Shown: piece by piece, positions 19,779-29,872 of the stretch
Numbering within the stretch: the stretch's first letter is position 1
How the letters are laid out: every line of letters starts with the position of its first letter
Source: Monoglobus pectinilyticus
GTDB taxonomy: Bacteria; Bacillota; Clostridia; Monoglobales; Monoglobaceae
Length of the DNA: 64,000 nt
Direction: 5' to 3'
NCBI RefSeq assembly: GCF_002874775.1
Contig: NZ_CP020991.1
Coordinates: 124,001-188,000, forward strand
The notes under the pieces: model-generated
Databases searched by the model: none
What the model saw: the letters and a program-made list of their open reading frames with translations, nothing else
What the model was told of the DNA's origin: nothing
Program-made: the position numbers and the translations under genes

Positions 19779-20387
19779 TTATTTTTCTGATATAGAATAA
19801 TTTGAAAGGATTTCATCAAATAAAGCTATCAAATCATTTCGTCCGGTACGCTTTTCGGCAGAAAATGGAATTAATATTGAATTATTATCCATTTGTAAAT
19901 CATTATAAATCTCGGTTAAATTTTTGTCAATTTGTGATTTCTTTAATTTATCAATTTTTGTTGCAACAACAATTGTATTAAAATTATAATGTCTTATCCA
20001 ATCCGCCATTGTAATATCATCTTTTGACGGTGCATGTCTAGCATCGACTAACTGAATAACTTGAACTAAATTATATCTTTTTGATAGATAAGTATCAATC
20101 ATGGCTGACCATTTTTCTTGCTCAGCTTTTGAAACTTTAGCATATCCATAGCCGGGTAAATCCACAATCCTGTATCTGTCTTTTTGAATTTGATAGAAAT
20201 TTATTGTGGCGGTTTTTCCTGGAGTACTGCTTGTTCTTGCAAGTTTATTTCTATTTGTCAGGCAATTTATTAAAGAGGATTTTCCAACATTCGAACGGCC
20301 AACAAGAGCTATTTCAGGAACTAATGTATCAGGATATTGTTCAAATGAAACTGCGGTTTTAAGTAAATCTACTTCAACAAAATCCAT
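19779..20387 (-). CDS. ysxC: Ribosome biogenesis GTP-binding protein YsxC/EngB
   Basis: Essential TrmE-Era class GTPase needed for late 50S assembly. G1 GRSNVGKSSL, G2/G3 TPGKTATINF and DLPGYGYA, G4 TKIDK, G5 FSAEKRTG. Start set at ATG 20387 (MDFVEVDLLK); GAGG is 8 nt upstream. A GTG three codons earlier would leave no room for the ribosome site. 202 residues. Directly after lon, the order found in Bacillus. Confidence 0.94.
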   Translation of the reverse strand: MDFVEVDLLKTAVSFEQYPDTLVPEIALVGRSNVGKSSLINCLTNRNKLARTSSTPGKTATINFYQIQKDRYRIVDLPGYGYAKVSKAEQEKWSAMIDTYLSKRYNLVQVIQLVDARHAPSKDDITMADWIRHYNFNTIVVATKIDKLKKSQIDKNLTEIYNDLQMDNNSILIPFSAEKRTGRNDLIALFDEILSNYSISEK

Positions 20388-20413
20388 TCGTATCACCTCA
20401 TCAAATTTATATA

Positions 20414-22837
20414 TTACAGTTTTGCAATCGTTACATTGCTTATATCATTTTTTATATATAGTTCATTGTCAAGGGGCAATAAGTTATTCCCACTTTTTTT
20501 TACAGGCAATGACGGTTTGAATGGTTTAGTTAATGCATTTTCCAAAACATCAACCATATTTTTAGCAAAGATAAACTCAATATTATTTTTAACTATATCA
20601 GGAAGCTCTTCATAATCTGCTTTATTTTCAAACGGTATAATAACTTTTTTTATACCTATTCTTAAAGCTGCCAATGTTTTTTCTTTTAAGCCTCCGATTG
20701 GAAGAACTTTTCCTCTTAGTGTTATCTCTCCTGTCATTGCAACGTCATGTTTTACAGGTTTGCCGGTTAAAGCAGAAATCATAGCTGTTGCCATGGTAAT
20801 TCCGGCAGATGGTCCATCCTTTGGTATTGCTCCTTCAGGAATATGAATGTGCAAATCATAATTTTTATAAAAATCAGACTTAATTCCAAATTTATAACTG
20901 TTTGAACGTATAAAGCTATATCCGGCCTTTGCAGATTCTTTCATTACATCGCCAAGATTACCGGTAAGCTCAAGTTTTCCTGTACCGTCCATAATATTAA
21001 CCTCGACGGATAATGTTTCTCCTCCAACTTCTGTCCATGCTAACCCATTAACTATTCCTACAGAATCTTTCTTTTCGATTGAGCTGTCGTTATAGATTTT
21101 TTTGCCTAAAAATTCATTTAAGTTTTTCCTTGTAACGCTTATATAAAAATCATTATCTTCCGCAACTTTAACAGCAACTTTTCTGCAAACCTTAGAAATT
21201 GCTCTTTCTAAATTTCTAACGCCGGATTCACGTGTATACCCGTTAATTATTTCTTTAATACCACTGTCGGTAATATTTAAATTATGGCTAGTAAGTCCAT
21301 TATTTTTACGTTGTTTTTGAATTAAATATTTTTTTGCGATATTGAGTTTTTCATCTTCTGTATATCCAGAAACTTCAATTATGTCCATTCTGTCCAAAAG
21401 AGGACGAGGAATATTTTCAAGACTGTTCGCAGAAGCTATGAACATAACGTTGGATAAATCGAAAGGAAGCTCAATATAATTATCTCTAAAGCTTTTATTT
21501 TGTTCTGGGTCTAAAACCTCAAGCATAGCTGAAGTTGGGTCACCGCTGATATCTTTCGTCATTTTATCTATTTCATCCAATAGTATAACAGGGTTATTTA
21601 CATTGGCGCGCTTTATAGCATCAATTATTCTTCCGGGCATTGCACCGACATATGTTTTTCTATGACCTCGAATTTCAGACTCATTATGTACGCCGCCTAA
21701 ACTTAGCCTAATATATTTCCTGCCTATGGATTTTGCCAAAGAGCTGACTATTGAAGTTTTTCCGGTTCCGGGAGGACCAACTAAGCATAAAATATTTCCG
21801 TTTACCTTATTTGTAAGTTTGCTTACTGCAATGTACTCTAAAACTCTTTCTTTAACCTTATCCAAACCATAATGGTCTCTGTCCAGCTGCGTTTTTGCTG
21901 CTTTTATGTCAAGAGTTTCATCGCCGGTTATATCCCATGGCAGAGCTATTATGGTTTCTATATATCCTTGAATAACAGCATATTCCTGTGAATGCGGGGG
22001 AGTTTTAGTAAGCCTTGAGAATTCATCATTCAGCTTGTCCATGACTTCTTTTGGTAAATTTCTGTCTTTGATGCTCTCACGATATTTTTTTATATCAGAG
22101 TCGTTTTCTTCGCCTTCGCCTAATTCTTCCTGAATTACTTTAAGTTTTTCTCTGAGTACATAATCACGCTGATTATTATCAAGATTTTCCTGAACCTGAT
22201 CCATTACACTTTTCTCTATATCAAGTAGATCAATTTCTTCAGACATTATTGTTATAAGCTGTTCCATTCTTTCAAGAACGTTCACTTTATCCAGAACCGT
22301 TTGTTTAAGAGCAGGTTTTATAGGAATATTTGATATAATGACATCAGTCATTTCACCAGGATCGTCAATTGCGAGCAGAGCGCTTATGGCCTCAGGAGAT
22401 GCCTTATCATACAGTTCAAGATAGTCCTCTGTCAAACGCTGAATTTTTCGAATTAAGATTTGAGTATATGTATCATCATCAGAATTAATATCGTCAAGCT
22501 TAGTAACATTAACTTGTATATACTTTCCTAAATCTTCAAAATCATTTATGCTTGCTCTTGATTTTCCCTCAACAAGTATTCTTATAGAACCATCAGGAAG
22601 ACGAAGAATTTGACGTATTTCGCATATAGTTCCAATTTCAGCTAAGTCTGATTTAACCGGAGACTCAACTAAAAAATCATTTTGATAACACAAAAATATC
22701 AATTTATTTTTCTGCATTGCCGCTTCTACAGCGTCAATCGACCTTGGTCTGCCAACATCAAAATGAAGTGCCATGCCCGGAAAGACAATAAGTCCTCTAA
22801 GCGGAACGAGGGGCAGTGTATATTTATTATCTATCAT
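20414..22837 (-). CDS. lon: ATP-dependent protease Lon
   Basis: Soluble AAA+ serine protease for damaged and short-lived regulatory proteins. 807 residues: N-terminal substrate-binding LON domain ([11 protein letters not shown]), coiled-coil, AAA+ module with Walker A GPPGTGKT near residue 355 and Walker B ILLDEIDK, sensor FIASAN, and the protease domain with the catalytic Ser in PKDGPSAG near 674 and Lys in [11 protein letters not shown]. LonA type, no membrane anchor. First gene of a six-gene operon with ysxC, FAH, hisS, aspS and tyrS. Confidence 0.97.
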   Translation of the reverse strand: MIDNKYTLPLVPLRGLIVFPGMALHFDVGRPRSIDAVEAAMQKNKLIFLCYQNDFLVESPVKSDLAEIGTICEIRQILRLPDGSIRILVEGKSRASINDFEDLGKYIQVNVTKLDDINSDDDTYTQILIRKIQRLTEDYLELYDKASPEAISALLAIDDPGEMTDVIISNIPIKPALKQTVLDKVNVLERMEQLITIMSEEIDLLDIEKSVMDQVQENLDNNQRDYVLREKLKVIQEELGEGEENDSDIKKYRESIKDRNLPKEVMDKLNDEFSRLTKTPPHSQEYAVIQGYIETIIALPWDITGDETLDIKAAKTQLDRDHYGLDKVKERVLEYIAVSKLTNKVNGNILCLVGPPGTGKTSIVSSLAKSIGRKYIRLSLGGVHNESEIRGHRKTYVGAMPGRIIDAIKRANVNNPVILLDEIDKMTKDISGDPTSAMLEVLDPEQNKSFRDNYIELPFDLSNVMFIASANSLENIPRPLLDRMDIIEVSGYTEDEKLNIAKKYLIQKQRKNNGLTSHNLNITDSGIKEIINGYTRESGVRNLERAISKVCRKVAVKVAEDNDFYISVTRKNLNEFLGKKIYNDSSIEKKDSVGIVNGLAWTEVGGETLSVEVNIMDGTGKLELTGNLGDVMKESAKAGYSFIRSNSYKFGIKSDFYKNYDLHIHIPEGAIPKDGPSAGITMATAMISALTGKPVKHDVAMTGEITLRGKVLPIGGLKEKTLAALRIGIKKVIIPFENKADYEELPDIVKNNIEFIFAKNMVDVLENALTKPFKPSLPVKKSGNNLLPLDNELYIKNDISNVTIAKL

Positions 22838-22871
22838 ATTTATTATACCTTAACTTTCTATATGAATTTAA

Positions 22872-22893
22872 TGCCGTGTAAAAATACTCGGCA
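22872..22893 (-). promoter_or_regulatory. Dyad in the lon leader
   Basis: TGCCG-A-GTA-TTTT-TAC-A-CGGCA: eight paired bases per side around one A/A mismatch and a T4 centre, between the lon -10 box and the start codon. It could be an operator for a stress repressor or a 5'-UTR hairpin. It does not match the CIRCE element (TTAGCACTC) or the CtsR heptad repeat. Confidence 0.45.
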
Positions 22894-22900
22894 GAAGTTA

Positions 22901-22929
22901 ATTATACTATTAATATATATAAATATCAA
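22901..22929 (-). promoter_or_regulatory. Sigma-A promoter of the lon operon
   Basis: On the minus strand TTGATA (22929-22924), 17-nt spacer, TATAAT (22906-22901), about 64 nt before the lon ATG. Confidence 0.65.
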
Positions 22930-23082
22930 GTATTTCCGCAAAATTCTACTGTATAAATTCTTATAAAAACATAAGAAGTTTTTGTGCAACGAATAAACAA
23001 ATAAACGAAAATTTACAGATTATAGTATAATAGTCAAATTTGCGTTTTAAATCAATATAAATTACTTTTATTTGCATATCAA

Positions 23083-23111
23083 TTGAAATATAAAATATAT
23101 TGTGATATAAT
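23083..23111 (+). promoter_or_regulatory. Extended -10 promoter of the CmpB-type gene
   Basis: TTGAAA (23083-23088), 17-nt spacer, TATAAT (23106-23111) preceded by TGA, i.e. an extended -10, 28 nt before the start codon at 23139. Divergent from the lon promoter. The remaining ~150 nt between them is plain AT-rich sequence. Confidence 0.6.
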
Positions 23112-23138
23112 AGATAAAATATTGGGGGAAGTGATATT

Positions 23139-23954
23139 ATGAGTTTACTCATATATAAAGCGTTGTGTTATTTTTTTATATATGGATTTTTAGGCTGGTG
23201 CTGTGAAGTCATATATGCCGCAATAATTGACGGAAAGTTCGTTAACCGCGGATTTCTAAACGGACCCATATGTCCTATATATGGGTTTGGGGTTTTATTT
23301 GTTTTAACTTTATTGGAACCGATTAGAGAAAATTTTTTATTTTTATTTATAGGGTCGGTTATATTAACATCAGTGCTTGAATTTATAACAGGATTTTTGC
23401 TTGAAAAAGTATTTAAAATGAAATGGTGGGATTACTCAAACGAACGTTTTAATATTCACGGTTACATATGTTTAAAGTTTTCAATTATTTGGGGATTGGC
23501 ATGCTTAATAGTAGTCGATATAATACATCCATTTTTTATGAAGGCTGTGGAAATAAATCCAATAAATATTGGTATTATCACAATTGGTATATTAAGTGTT
23601 TTATTTATATCTGACATTATCTCAACAATTATTGGAATTAACAGAACAAACAGATATTTAAAATTATTGTCAAAATCAGGCAGTCAGCTTAGAAAGATTT
23701 CTGAATCTATAGGTGAAAATATTTCTGACAAAACAATTCAATTTACTCAAAAAAGTGAAAATATAAAAAATGATGTAAAAGAAAAACGTCAAAAAGCCAT
23801 AAATGATATGGAAAAGCATAGAGCGGCTATTCAGAGAAAACAAGAGGATATATTAAAGAATATGCCTATGACTGCAAAACGTATACGTTCCGCATTTCCC
23901 GACTTAAAATTATTTGAGTATTGGGATAATAAGAATAAAGAAAATAAAAAATAA
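23139..23954 (+). CDS. CmpB-type putative ABC transporter membrane protein (PF06541)
   Basis: 271 residues: several hydrophobic helices (about 5-25, 50-75, 78-100, 115-135, 145-165) and a charged coiled-coil tail of some 85 residues. The segment GFLGWCCEVIYAAI with GFLNGPICPIYGFG is the hallmark of the family named for a putative type-IV ABC permease. No ATPase gene is near, so the transport role is only a family label. Strong AGGAG-like GGGGGAAG ribosome site before the ATG. Confidence 0.75.
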   Translation: MSLLIYKALCYFFIYGFLGWCCEVIYAAIIDGKFVNRGFLNGPICPIYGFGVLFVLTLLEPIRENFLFLFIGSVILTSVLEFITGFLLEKVFKMKWWDYSNERFNIHGYICLKFSIIWGLACLIVVDIIHPFFMKAVEINPINIGIITIGILSVLFISDIISTIIGINRTNRYLKLLSKSGSQLRKISESIGENISDKTIQFTQKSENIKNDVKEKRQKAINDMEKHRAAIQRKQEDILKNMPMTAKRIRSAFPDLKLFEYWDNKNKENKK

Positions 23955-23994
23955 TTTATAATATAAAATAAAATTTGGAGGAAGTAACATAAGT

Positions 23995-24951
23995 ATGATT
24001 AAAAGATTAGTTTCTGTAGTATCCATCATTTTAATTTCCGTATTGTTATTTTGCTCATGCAATCAGATTGCATCAGTTAAAAATGATGATAAAATAAGTG
24101 TAGTCGCCACAATTTTTCCGGCCTATGATTTTGTTCGTGAGGTCTCTCGCGGTACAGACGACATAGATTTAAAACTTTTGCTTAAGCCCGGTTCGGAAGC
24201 GCATTCATATGAACCAACCCCGCAGGATATAATTGCTATACAAAATTGTGATGTCTTTATTTATGTTGGCGGAGAATCCGATGAATGGGTAAAAAATATT
24301 TTGTCATCGATTGACACTAATTCAATAAATATAGTTTCTATGATGGATTGTGTTGAGCTTGTTAAGGAAGAAACAGTTGAGGGAATGGAAGAAGAGAAGA
24401 ATGCAAAAGAAACATATGAGCCGGAATATGATGAACATGTTTGGACATCTCCTAGAAACGCGATAAAAATTGTTGATAAAATCAATTCTTCAATGGCAGA
24501 ATCAAGACCTGTTAATAAAGAAATTTATAATAATAACACTATAAGTTATAATGAAAAGCTAGAACAGCTTGATAAAGATTTTCATGAAATTGTGAAGTCA
24601 GGCAAACGAAATACAATCGTCTTCGGCGACAGATTTCCATTTAGATACTTTGCTGATGAATATGGATTAGAATATTATGCAGCTTTTCCGGGGTGTTCGG
24701 AAGAAACGGAAGCTAGTGCAAAAACAGTTTCATTTTTAATAGATAAAATTAAAACAGAAAATATTCCTGTAGTATTATATCCTGAATTGTCAAATCAAAA
24801 GGTTGCAAAAACAATATGCGAGTCTACAGGGGCTGTTCCGCTCCAGTTCAATTCATGCCATAATTTAACAAATGATGAATTTGAAAACGGCGCAACATAC
24901 TTGAGTCTTATGAAAGAAAATATAAACACGCTGCAGCGTGCATTAAACTGA
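23995..24951 (+). CDS. Metal ABC transporter substrate-binding lipoprotein (ZnuA-like)
   Basis: Cluster A-I (ZnuA/AdcA/TroA type) solute-binding protein for Zn or Mn at the outer face of the membrane, 318 residues. Signal peptide ends in the lipobox LLFCSC with Cys as first mature residue. Metal-site segments: GSEAHSYEPTP, DEHVWTSPRNA, GDRFPFRYFADEYG. A Glu-rich loop stands where many ZnuA have a His-rich loop. No permease or ATPase gene adjoins it, so it must serve a transporter encoded elsewhere. BaiN-like gene follows after 13 nt. Confidence 0.85.
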   Translation: MIKRLVSVVSIILISVLLFCSCNQIASVKNDDKISVVATIFPAYDFVREVSRGTDDIDLKLLLKPGSEAHSYEPTPQDIIAIQNCDVFIYVGGESDEWVKNILSSIDTNSINIVSMMDCVELVKEETVEGMEEEKNAKETYEPEYDEHVWTSPRNAIKIVDKINSSMAESRPVNKEIYNNNTISYNEKLEQLDKDFHEIVKSGKRNTIVFGDRFPFRYFADEYGLEYYAAFPGCSEETEASAKTVSFLIDKIKTENIPVVLYPELSNQKVAKTICESTGAVPLQFNSCHNLTNDEFENGATYLSLMKENINTLQRALN

Positions 24952-24964
24952 ATATGGAGATATT

Positions 24965-26224
24965 ATGAGTGATTTTAGCAGAAAAAATGTTATAGTTATT
25001 GGCGGAGGGCCTGCCGGAATGATTGCGGCAGGCACAGCGGCAGAACGAGGAAACAATGTTAAATTAATTGAGCAGAATAAGATTTTGGGTAAAAAGCTAT
25101 TAATAACCGGCAAGGGCAGATGTAATTTAACCAACGCTTGCGACGATGTTGAAACACTGATACAAAATGTGCCTACTAACGGGAATTTTTTATACAGTGC
25201 ATTTTATACATTTTCCAATATGGAGGTTATCGAATTTTTTAATAAGCTTGGCGTTGAAACTAAAGTTGAGCGCGGAAATAGAGTCTTTCCGGTTAGCGAT
25301 AAAAGTTCCGACATTGTAGAAGCGCTTAGAAATTATATTATAAAAAACAACGTTGAAATAATTAATGACAGAGTGGATTCTATACTTACGGTTAATAATG
25401 ATTCTGATGAGAAAAGCATGGTTTCCGGTGTTATATGCAGTAACAGAGGGAAGATATTCGCAGACAGGGTAATTATTGCTACGGGGGGTATGTCATATCA
25501 AAAGACAGGCTCAACAGGCGATGGATATTTTTGGGCTGAAGAGCTTGGACATACTATAACGGATATTCGGCCTTCTTTAGTTCCTGTTATAGTAAAAGAA
25601 GATTGGATTCAAGATGTTTTAGGACTTACTTTAAAAAATATATCAATTAAAGTAAAGAACTCAAAAAACAAAACTATATATACTGATTTTGGTGAAATGA
25701 TGTTTGCACATTTTGGATTAACAGGTCCTGTAATCCTTAGTGCAAGCGCGCATATGAAAAATATTAAATCTGAACATTATATGATAGAACTTGATTTAAA
25801 ACCCGGACTGAGTGAAAATCAGCTTGATGAAAGGATTTTACGTGATTTTAGTGAAAATTTAAATAAAGATTTTAAGAATAGTTTAAATAAGCTAATGCCT
25901 AAAAAATTAATAGATCCAATTATTGAGATGTCTGAAATTGATCCGTTAAAAAAGGTTAATTCAATAACTAAATCCGAAAGAACTGCGTTAGTAAAACTGC
26001 TAAAGTGTATTAAATTCAGCGTAGTTGATTTTTGTCCTATAGAGCAGGCTATAGTAACGTCTGGAGGAATAAATGTTAAAGAAATAAATCCATCAACTAT
26101 GGAATCTAAAATCGTTGACGGATTATTCTTTGCCGGAGAAATAATTGACGTTGACGCTTATACCGGCGGATTTAATTTACAAATAGCGTTTTCGAGCGGC
26201 TTTCTTGCGGGAACGTCGTGCTGA
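24965..26224 (+). CDS. BaiN/HI0933-family FAD-dependent oxidoreductase
   Basis: Flavoprotein of the HI0933 (YhiN/BaiN) family, 419 residues. N-terminal FAD-binding GGGPAGMIAAG, then LGKKLLITGKGRCNLTN, the strongest family signature; middle domain with GLTGPVILSAS; C-terminal VTSGGINVKEI and GLFFAGEIIDVDAYTGGFN. Some gut members reduce bile-acid intermediates, but the family is broad and near-universal in Clostridia, so no substrate is assigned. Its last 48 nt overlap the end of the acyltransferase gene on the other strand. Confidence 0.9.
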   Translation: MSDFSRKNVIVIGGGPAGMIAAGTAAERGNNVKLIEQNKILGKKLLITGKGRCNLTNACDDVETLIQNVPTNGNFLYSAFYTFSNMEVIEFFNKLGVETKVERGNRVFPVSDKSSDIVEALRNYIIKNNVEIINDRVDSILTVNNDSDEKSMVSGVICSNRGKIFADRVIIATGGMSYQKTGSTGDGYFWAEELGHTITDIRPSLVPVIVKEDWIQDVLGLTLKNISIKVKNSKNKTIYTDFGEMMFAHFGLTGPVILSASAHMKNIKSEHYMIELDLKPGLSENQLDERILRDFSENLNKDFKNSLNKLMPKKLIDPIIEMSEIDPLKKVNSITKSERTALVKLLKCIKFSVVDFCPIEQAIVTSGGINVKEINPSTMESKIVDGLFFAGEIIDVDAYTGGFNLQIAFSSGFLAGTSC

Positions 26225-27262
26225 ACTGCGCTGAAATGATGACTTAAAGTTTCTGTATAGAGTTGCGGAAATTACACAGAATATTATTGATAAAGCATAT
26301 GTAATAACAGCAGTAATTATAAATCTTGATATAGTATCTGTAACTTTAATTCCATTTAAAATTTCATAAGTCGAAGTGATTATCAAACAATGCACAAGAT
26401 ATATGTTGTAAGAGGCTCCGGAAATGCTGATAAAGAATCCTTTTCCACGGCTTTCCAGGGATTCAGTAAGACCATACGCGTATTGGTAAAAACCAAATGT
26501 TGAGAACAGACAGAATAATATCACTATTGTAGGTGAGAAAGGATTGTTTATAACACCGCCATACTCCATATATGAAGTTACGCAGTGAAGTATTGCAAAA
26601 ACAAGCCAGCCTGCATAGACCAAAAGTCTTGATTTGCTTAAGAAACGTAAGAACTCATTATAATACATTCCGGCGTACATTCCAAGTATCCAAAACACCA
26701 AGTATGACGGAAATATCTTATGCGTATATTCAGTCGAAGATATCAGCATTCTGAATCCTATTGAACATACGACAGCTATAAAGATTATTATTGTATTGAA
26801 AAGCTTAGATTTATGCTTGCTGAGTAAAATCCAAAGCGGCATAAGCAGATAGAACTGCATTATTAAGACAACAAAATAAAATTGAGCAGATAAATCTCCG
26901 TTCAAAATATATTTTATCAATGAAACCGGATTAAATTCATAAATATGGAAAGCATAAACAAAGATGATATAATATATGACGACCATAATTATATACGGCA
27001 GATATATTTTTCTGATTCTATCTAATAGAAACGGCGCGTATGTAAATTTTCTTTCGCTGAATTTATAAAATAATTTTAACGCACTTGTAAAAATAAAAGC
27101 AGGTACAGCAAAAGTAGTGAGTTTCGTAACTGTGAAAAACACTATAGATAAAACGCTCCATTTCGGAAATACATTTATGCCCTCTGAAAGCAAATGTATT
27201 AATATAACAAACATACAGAGGAAGAATTCAAAAACTGAAACTTCCGTAATTTTTCTTTTCAT
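26177..27262 (-). CDS. Membrane acyltransferase 3 family protein
   Basis: 361 residues with about ten hydrophobic segments and the acyltransferase-3 start FEFFLCMFVILIHLLSEG, where the His after VILI is the conserved catalytic-region His. These enzymes move acetyl, succinyl or similar groups onto cell-wall or exopolysaccharide sugars. The last ~20 residues are Arg/Ser/Lys rich and are encoded antisense to the end of the BaiN-like gene. GAGGGATG ribosome site before the ATG. The acceptor is unknown. Confidence 0.82.
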   Translation of the reverse strand: MKRKITEVSVFEFFLCMFVILIHLLSEGINVFPKWSVLSIVFFTVTKLTTFAVPAFIFTSALKLFYKFSERKFTYAPFLLDRIRKIYLPYIIMVVIYYIIFVYAFHIYEFNPVSLIKYILNGDLSAQFYFVVLIMQFYLLMPLWILLSKHKSKLFNTIIIFIAVVCSIGFRMLISSTEYTHKIFPSYLVFWILGMYAGMYYNEFLRFLSKSRLLVYAGWLVFAILHCVTSYMEYGGVINNPFSPTIVILFCLFSTFGFYQYAYGLTESLESRGKGFFISISGASYNIYLVHCLIITSTYEILNGIKVTDTISRFIITAVITYALSIIFCVISATLYRNFKSSFQRSSARRSRKKAARKRYL

Positions 27263-27325
27263 ATAACATCCCTCTACATAATAGTATTTATATTTTACAC
27301 TATTTTCATATTTAAGTCAATGCTT

Positions 27326-27380
27326 AATAAAACTACATAAATTTTATAAAAAGATTATAAAAAGTTTATGTAGTTTTATT
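27326..27380. promoter_or_regulatory. 16-bp-arm palindrome upstream of pflB
   Basis: Perfect inverted repeat AATAAAACTACATAAA (27326-27341) and its complement (27365-27380) around a 23-nt AT-rich centre holding two copies of TATAAAAAG. It lies in the divergent gap between the acyltransferase and pflB, ending 12 nt before the pflB -35 box: position of an operator rather than a terminator, since both flanking genes start here. Confidence 0.7.
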
Positions 27381-27391
27381 GTATATTATAG

Positions 27392-27420
27392 TTGAATAGT
27401 TGTGCAAGGTCTGGTATAAT
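27392..27420 (+). promoter_or_regulatory. Sigma-A promoter of pflB
   Basis: TTGAAT (27392-27397), 17-nt spacer, perfect TATAAT (27415-27420). The transcript would have about 55 nt of leader before the ATG. Confidence 0.7.
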
Positions 27421-27480
27421 CAAACTTGCCGATATACAACATATTGTAGAATATGGAAATTTTATTTAGGAGGAACTGCT

Positions 27481-29718
27481 ATGACAAACTTAGGTTGGCA
27501 AGGTTTTAAAGATGGTGTTTGGAAAGATACAATAAATGTTGAAGATTTTATTAGAAATAATTATACTGAATATAAAGGCGACGAAAGTTTTTTGTGTGAC
27601 AGAAGCGAAAAAACTGATGCTGTATATAAAATAACCAGAGAACTTATTCTCGAAGAAATAAAAAAGGGAATAATAGATGTTGAAACAGAAAAAGTTTCAG
27701 GTATTGATAATTTTGACCCTGGTTATATTGATAAAGATAATGAAGTAATCGTGGGTCTTCAAACGGACAAGCCGTTAAAAAGAATAGTAAATCCATATGG
27801 TGGAATGAGAATGGTTGAACAATCATTAAATGAGTATGGATATAAACTTAATAAAGACATTGAGAACCATTTCAAAGAATATAGAAAGACACATAATGAC
27901 GGCGTATTTGACGCCTATACCTCAAAAATGAGGGCTGCCAGATCAGTTGGATTAATGACTGGTTTGCCTGACGCATATGGAAGAGGAAGAATTATTGGTG
28001 ACTATAGAAGAATCGCTCTTTATGGAGTGGATAGACTGATTGAAGAGAAAAAGAAAGATTTTGAACTAAAGGAATCTCTTCCTGCGTCAGATGATGTTAT
28101 CAGAATCAGGGAAGAAATACGTATGCAGATTAAAGCTCTTAATCAGATAAAAAGTATGGCTGAAAAATATGGATTTGATATTTCTAATCCTGCAAAAGAC
28201 GCTAGAGAGGCGATACAATTTACGTATTTTGGATATTTGGCCGGTGTTAAAGAAAATAATGGAGCTGCAATGTCATTTGGCAGAAATTCTGCATTTTTTG
28301 ATATTTATATCTCACGAGATATAGAAAATGGAGTTTTGACAGAGGAAGAGGCTCAGGAGTTGATTGACCAGCTTGTCATAAAACTTAGATTGGTTCGTCA
28401 TTTAAGAACACCCGAATATAACGAACTGTTTTCGGGCGATCCAACATGGGTAACAGAATCAATAGGCGGAATGGGTGCAGACGGAAGAACAATGGTCACA
28501 AAGACGTCTTATAGAATGCTCCATACTCTGACAAATCTTGACCCGGCACCGGAACCTAATATGACAGTTTTATGGAGTAATAGTTTGCCTGAGGCATTTA
28601 AAAACTACTGTGCAAAAATGAGCATTGAGACAGACGCTATACAATATGAAAACGATGACCTTATGCGCCCTCTCTATGGAGATGACTATGGTATAGCTTG
28701 CTGTGTATCATCTATGGAACTGGGCAAAAGAATGCAGTTTTTTGGTGCACGCGTTAATCTTGCTAAAACTTTACTAATGTCAATGAATGACGGTGTTGAT
28801 GCGCTTAAGGGCTTGAAGGTTTTGAAATGCACTGAACCAATGACAGATGATGAATATTTAGATTACGAAAAGGTTAAAGCGTCTTATTTTAAATGCTTGG
28901 AAGAAGTTGCCGAACTCTACGTTAATACTATGAACACTATACACTATATGCATGATAAATACGCATATGAAGCTGGACAAATGGCGCTTCATGATACAGA
29001 TGTAAAACGTTTCATGGCGTTTGGAGTTGCCGGATTGTCAGTTGTTGCGGATTCATTATCTGCAATAAAATTTGCAAAGGTAAAGCCTATACGTGATGAA
29101 AACGGTTTAGCTTATGACTTTGAAACCATAGGTGATTTTCCGAAGTATGGAAATGATGACGATAAAGTAGACAGCATTGCTGTTGAGGTTTTAGAAAAAT
29201 TCTTTAATGAATTAAAGAAACACCCAACTTACAGAAATGCAGAACATACGCTTTCTGTATTAACAATAACCTCAAACGTTGTGTATGGTAAAAAGACCGG
29301 AACAACACCTGATGGACGTAAAAAAGGTGAACCTTTGGCTCCTGGTGCTAATCCAATGCATGGAAGAGACGTAAACGGCGCTTTGGCTTCACTAAATTCA
29401 GTAGCTAAGCTAAAATTTGCTGACTGTTGTCAAGATGGAATTTCTAATACCTTTTCAATTATTCCTGATGCTCTTGGAAAGAGTGAAGAAGCAAAGGTTA
29501 CAAACTTAGTTGGGCTTTTAGACGGCTATTTTAAACAGGGAGGATTCCATCTCAACGTTAATGTATTAAATAGAGAAACATTGGAAGACGCTATGGAACA
29601 CCCGGATAAATATCCAACACTTACAATAAGGGTATCAGGATATGCTGTAAACTTCAACAGACTTACACGTGAACAGCAGCTTGAGGTAATATCCAGAACA
29701 TTCCATGAGTCTATGTAA
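27481..29718 (+). CDS. pflB: Pyruvate formate-lyase (formate C-acetyltransferase)
   Basis: Glycyl-radical enzyme turning pyruvate and CoA into acetyl-CoA and formate under anaerobic conditions. The catalytic pair C407-C408 is in GIACCVSSM and the radical glycine G720 in [10 protein letters not shown] near the C terminus. Product 745 residues from ATG 27481 (MTNLGWQGF), which has AGGAGG 7 nt upstream; a longer open frame upstream includes the promoter and is not coding. Sequence around the pocket fits PFL rather than diol or choline lyases. pflA follows. Confidence 0.96.
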   Translation: MTNLGWQGFKDGVWKDTINVEDFIRNNYTEYKGDESFLCDRSEKTDAVYKITRELILEEIKKGIIDVETEKVSGIDNFDPGYIDKDNEVIVGLQTDKPLKRIVNPYGGMRMVEQSLNEYGYKLNKDIENHFKEYRKTHNDGVFDAYTSKMRAARSVGLMTGLPDAYGRGRIIGDYRRIALYGVDRLIEEKKKDFELKESLPASDDVIRIREEIRMQIKALNQIKSMAEKYGFDISNPAKDAREAIQFTYFGYLAGVKENNGAAMSFGRNSAFFDIYISRDIENGVLTEEEAQELIDQLVIKLRLVRHLRTPEYNELFSGDPTWVTESIGGMGADGRTMVTKTSYRMLHTLTNLDPAPEPNMTVLWSNSLPEAFKNYCAKMSIETDAIQYENDDLMRPLYGDDYGIACCVSSMELGKRMQFFGARVNLAKTLLMSMNDGVDALKGLKVLKCTEPMTDDEYLDYEKVKASYFKCLEEVAELYVNTMNTIHYMHDKYAYEAGQMALHDTDVKRFMAFGVAGLSVVADSLSAIKFAKVKPIRDENGLAYDFETIGDFPKYGNDDDKVDSIAVEVLEKFFNELKKHPTYRNAEHTLSVLTITSNVVYGKKTGTTPDGRKKGEPLAPGANPMHGRDVNGALASLNSVAKLKFADCCQDGISNTFSIIPDALGKSEEAKVTNLVGLLDGYFKQGGFHLNVNVLNRETLEDAMEHPDKYPTLTIRVSGYAVNFNRLTREQQLEVISRTFHESM

Positions 29719-29778
29719 CGTGTAAAGTGTATTTGTTTACACGTTGATATAAGAGAAGATAATATTGATATTATAGCA

Positions 29779-29817
29779 AACGCCATCTGTAAAGAATATA
29801 GCTTTACGGATGGCGTT
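29779..29817 (+). terminator. Hairpin between pflB and pflA
   Basis: AACGCCATCTGTAAAG (29779-29794) pairs with CTTTACGGATGGCGTT (29802-29817), 16 bp with one G-U. No U tract follows directly, so it may be a partial terminator or mRNA-stabilising element that sets pflB above pflA. Confidence 0.6.
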
Positions 29818-29872
29818 AAAGCATTTATTTGTTGCTAAAAACAATATGTTAAATTTACGCAGGTGATATATT

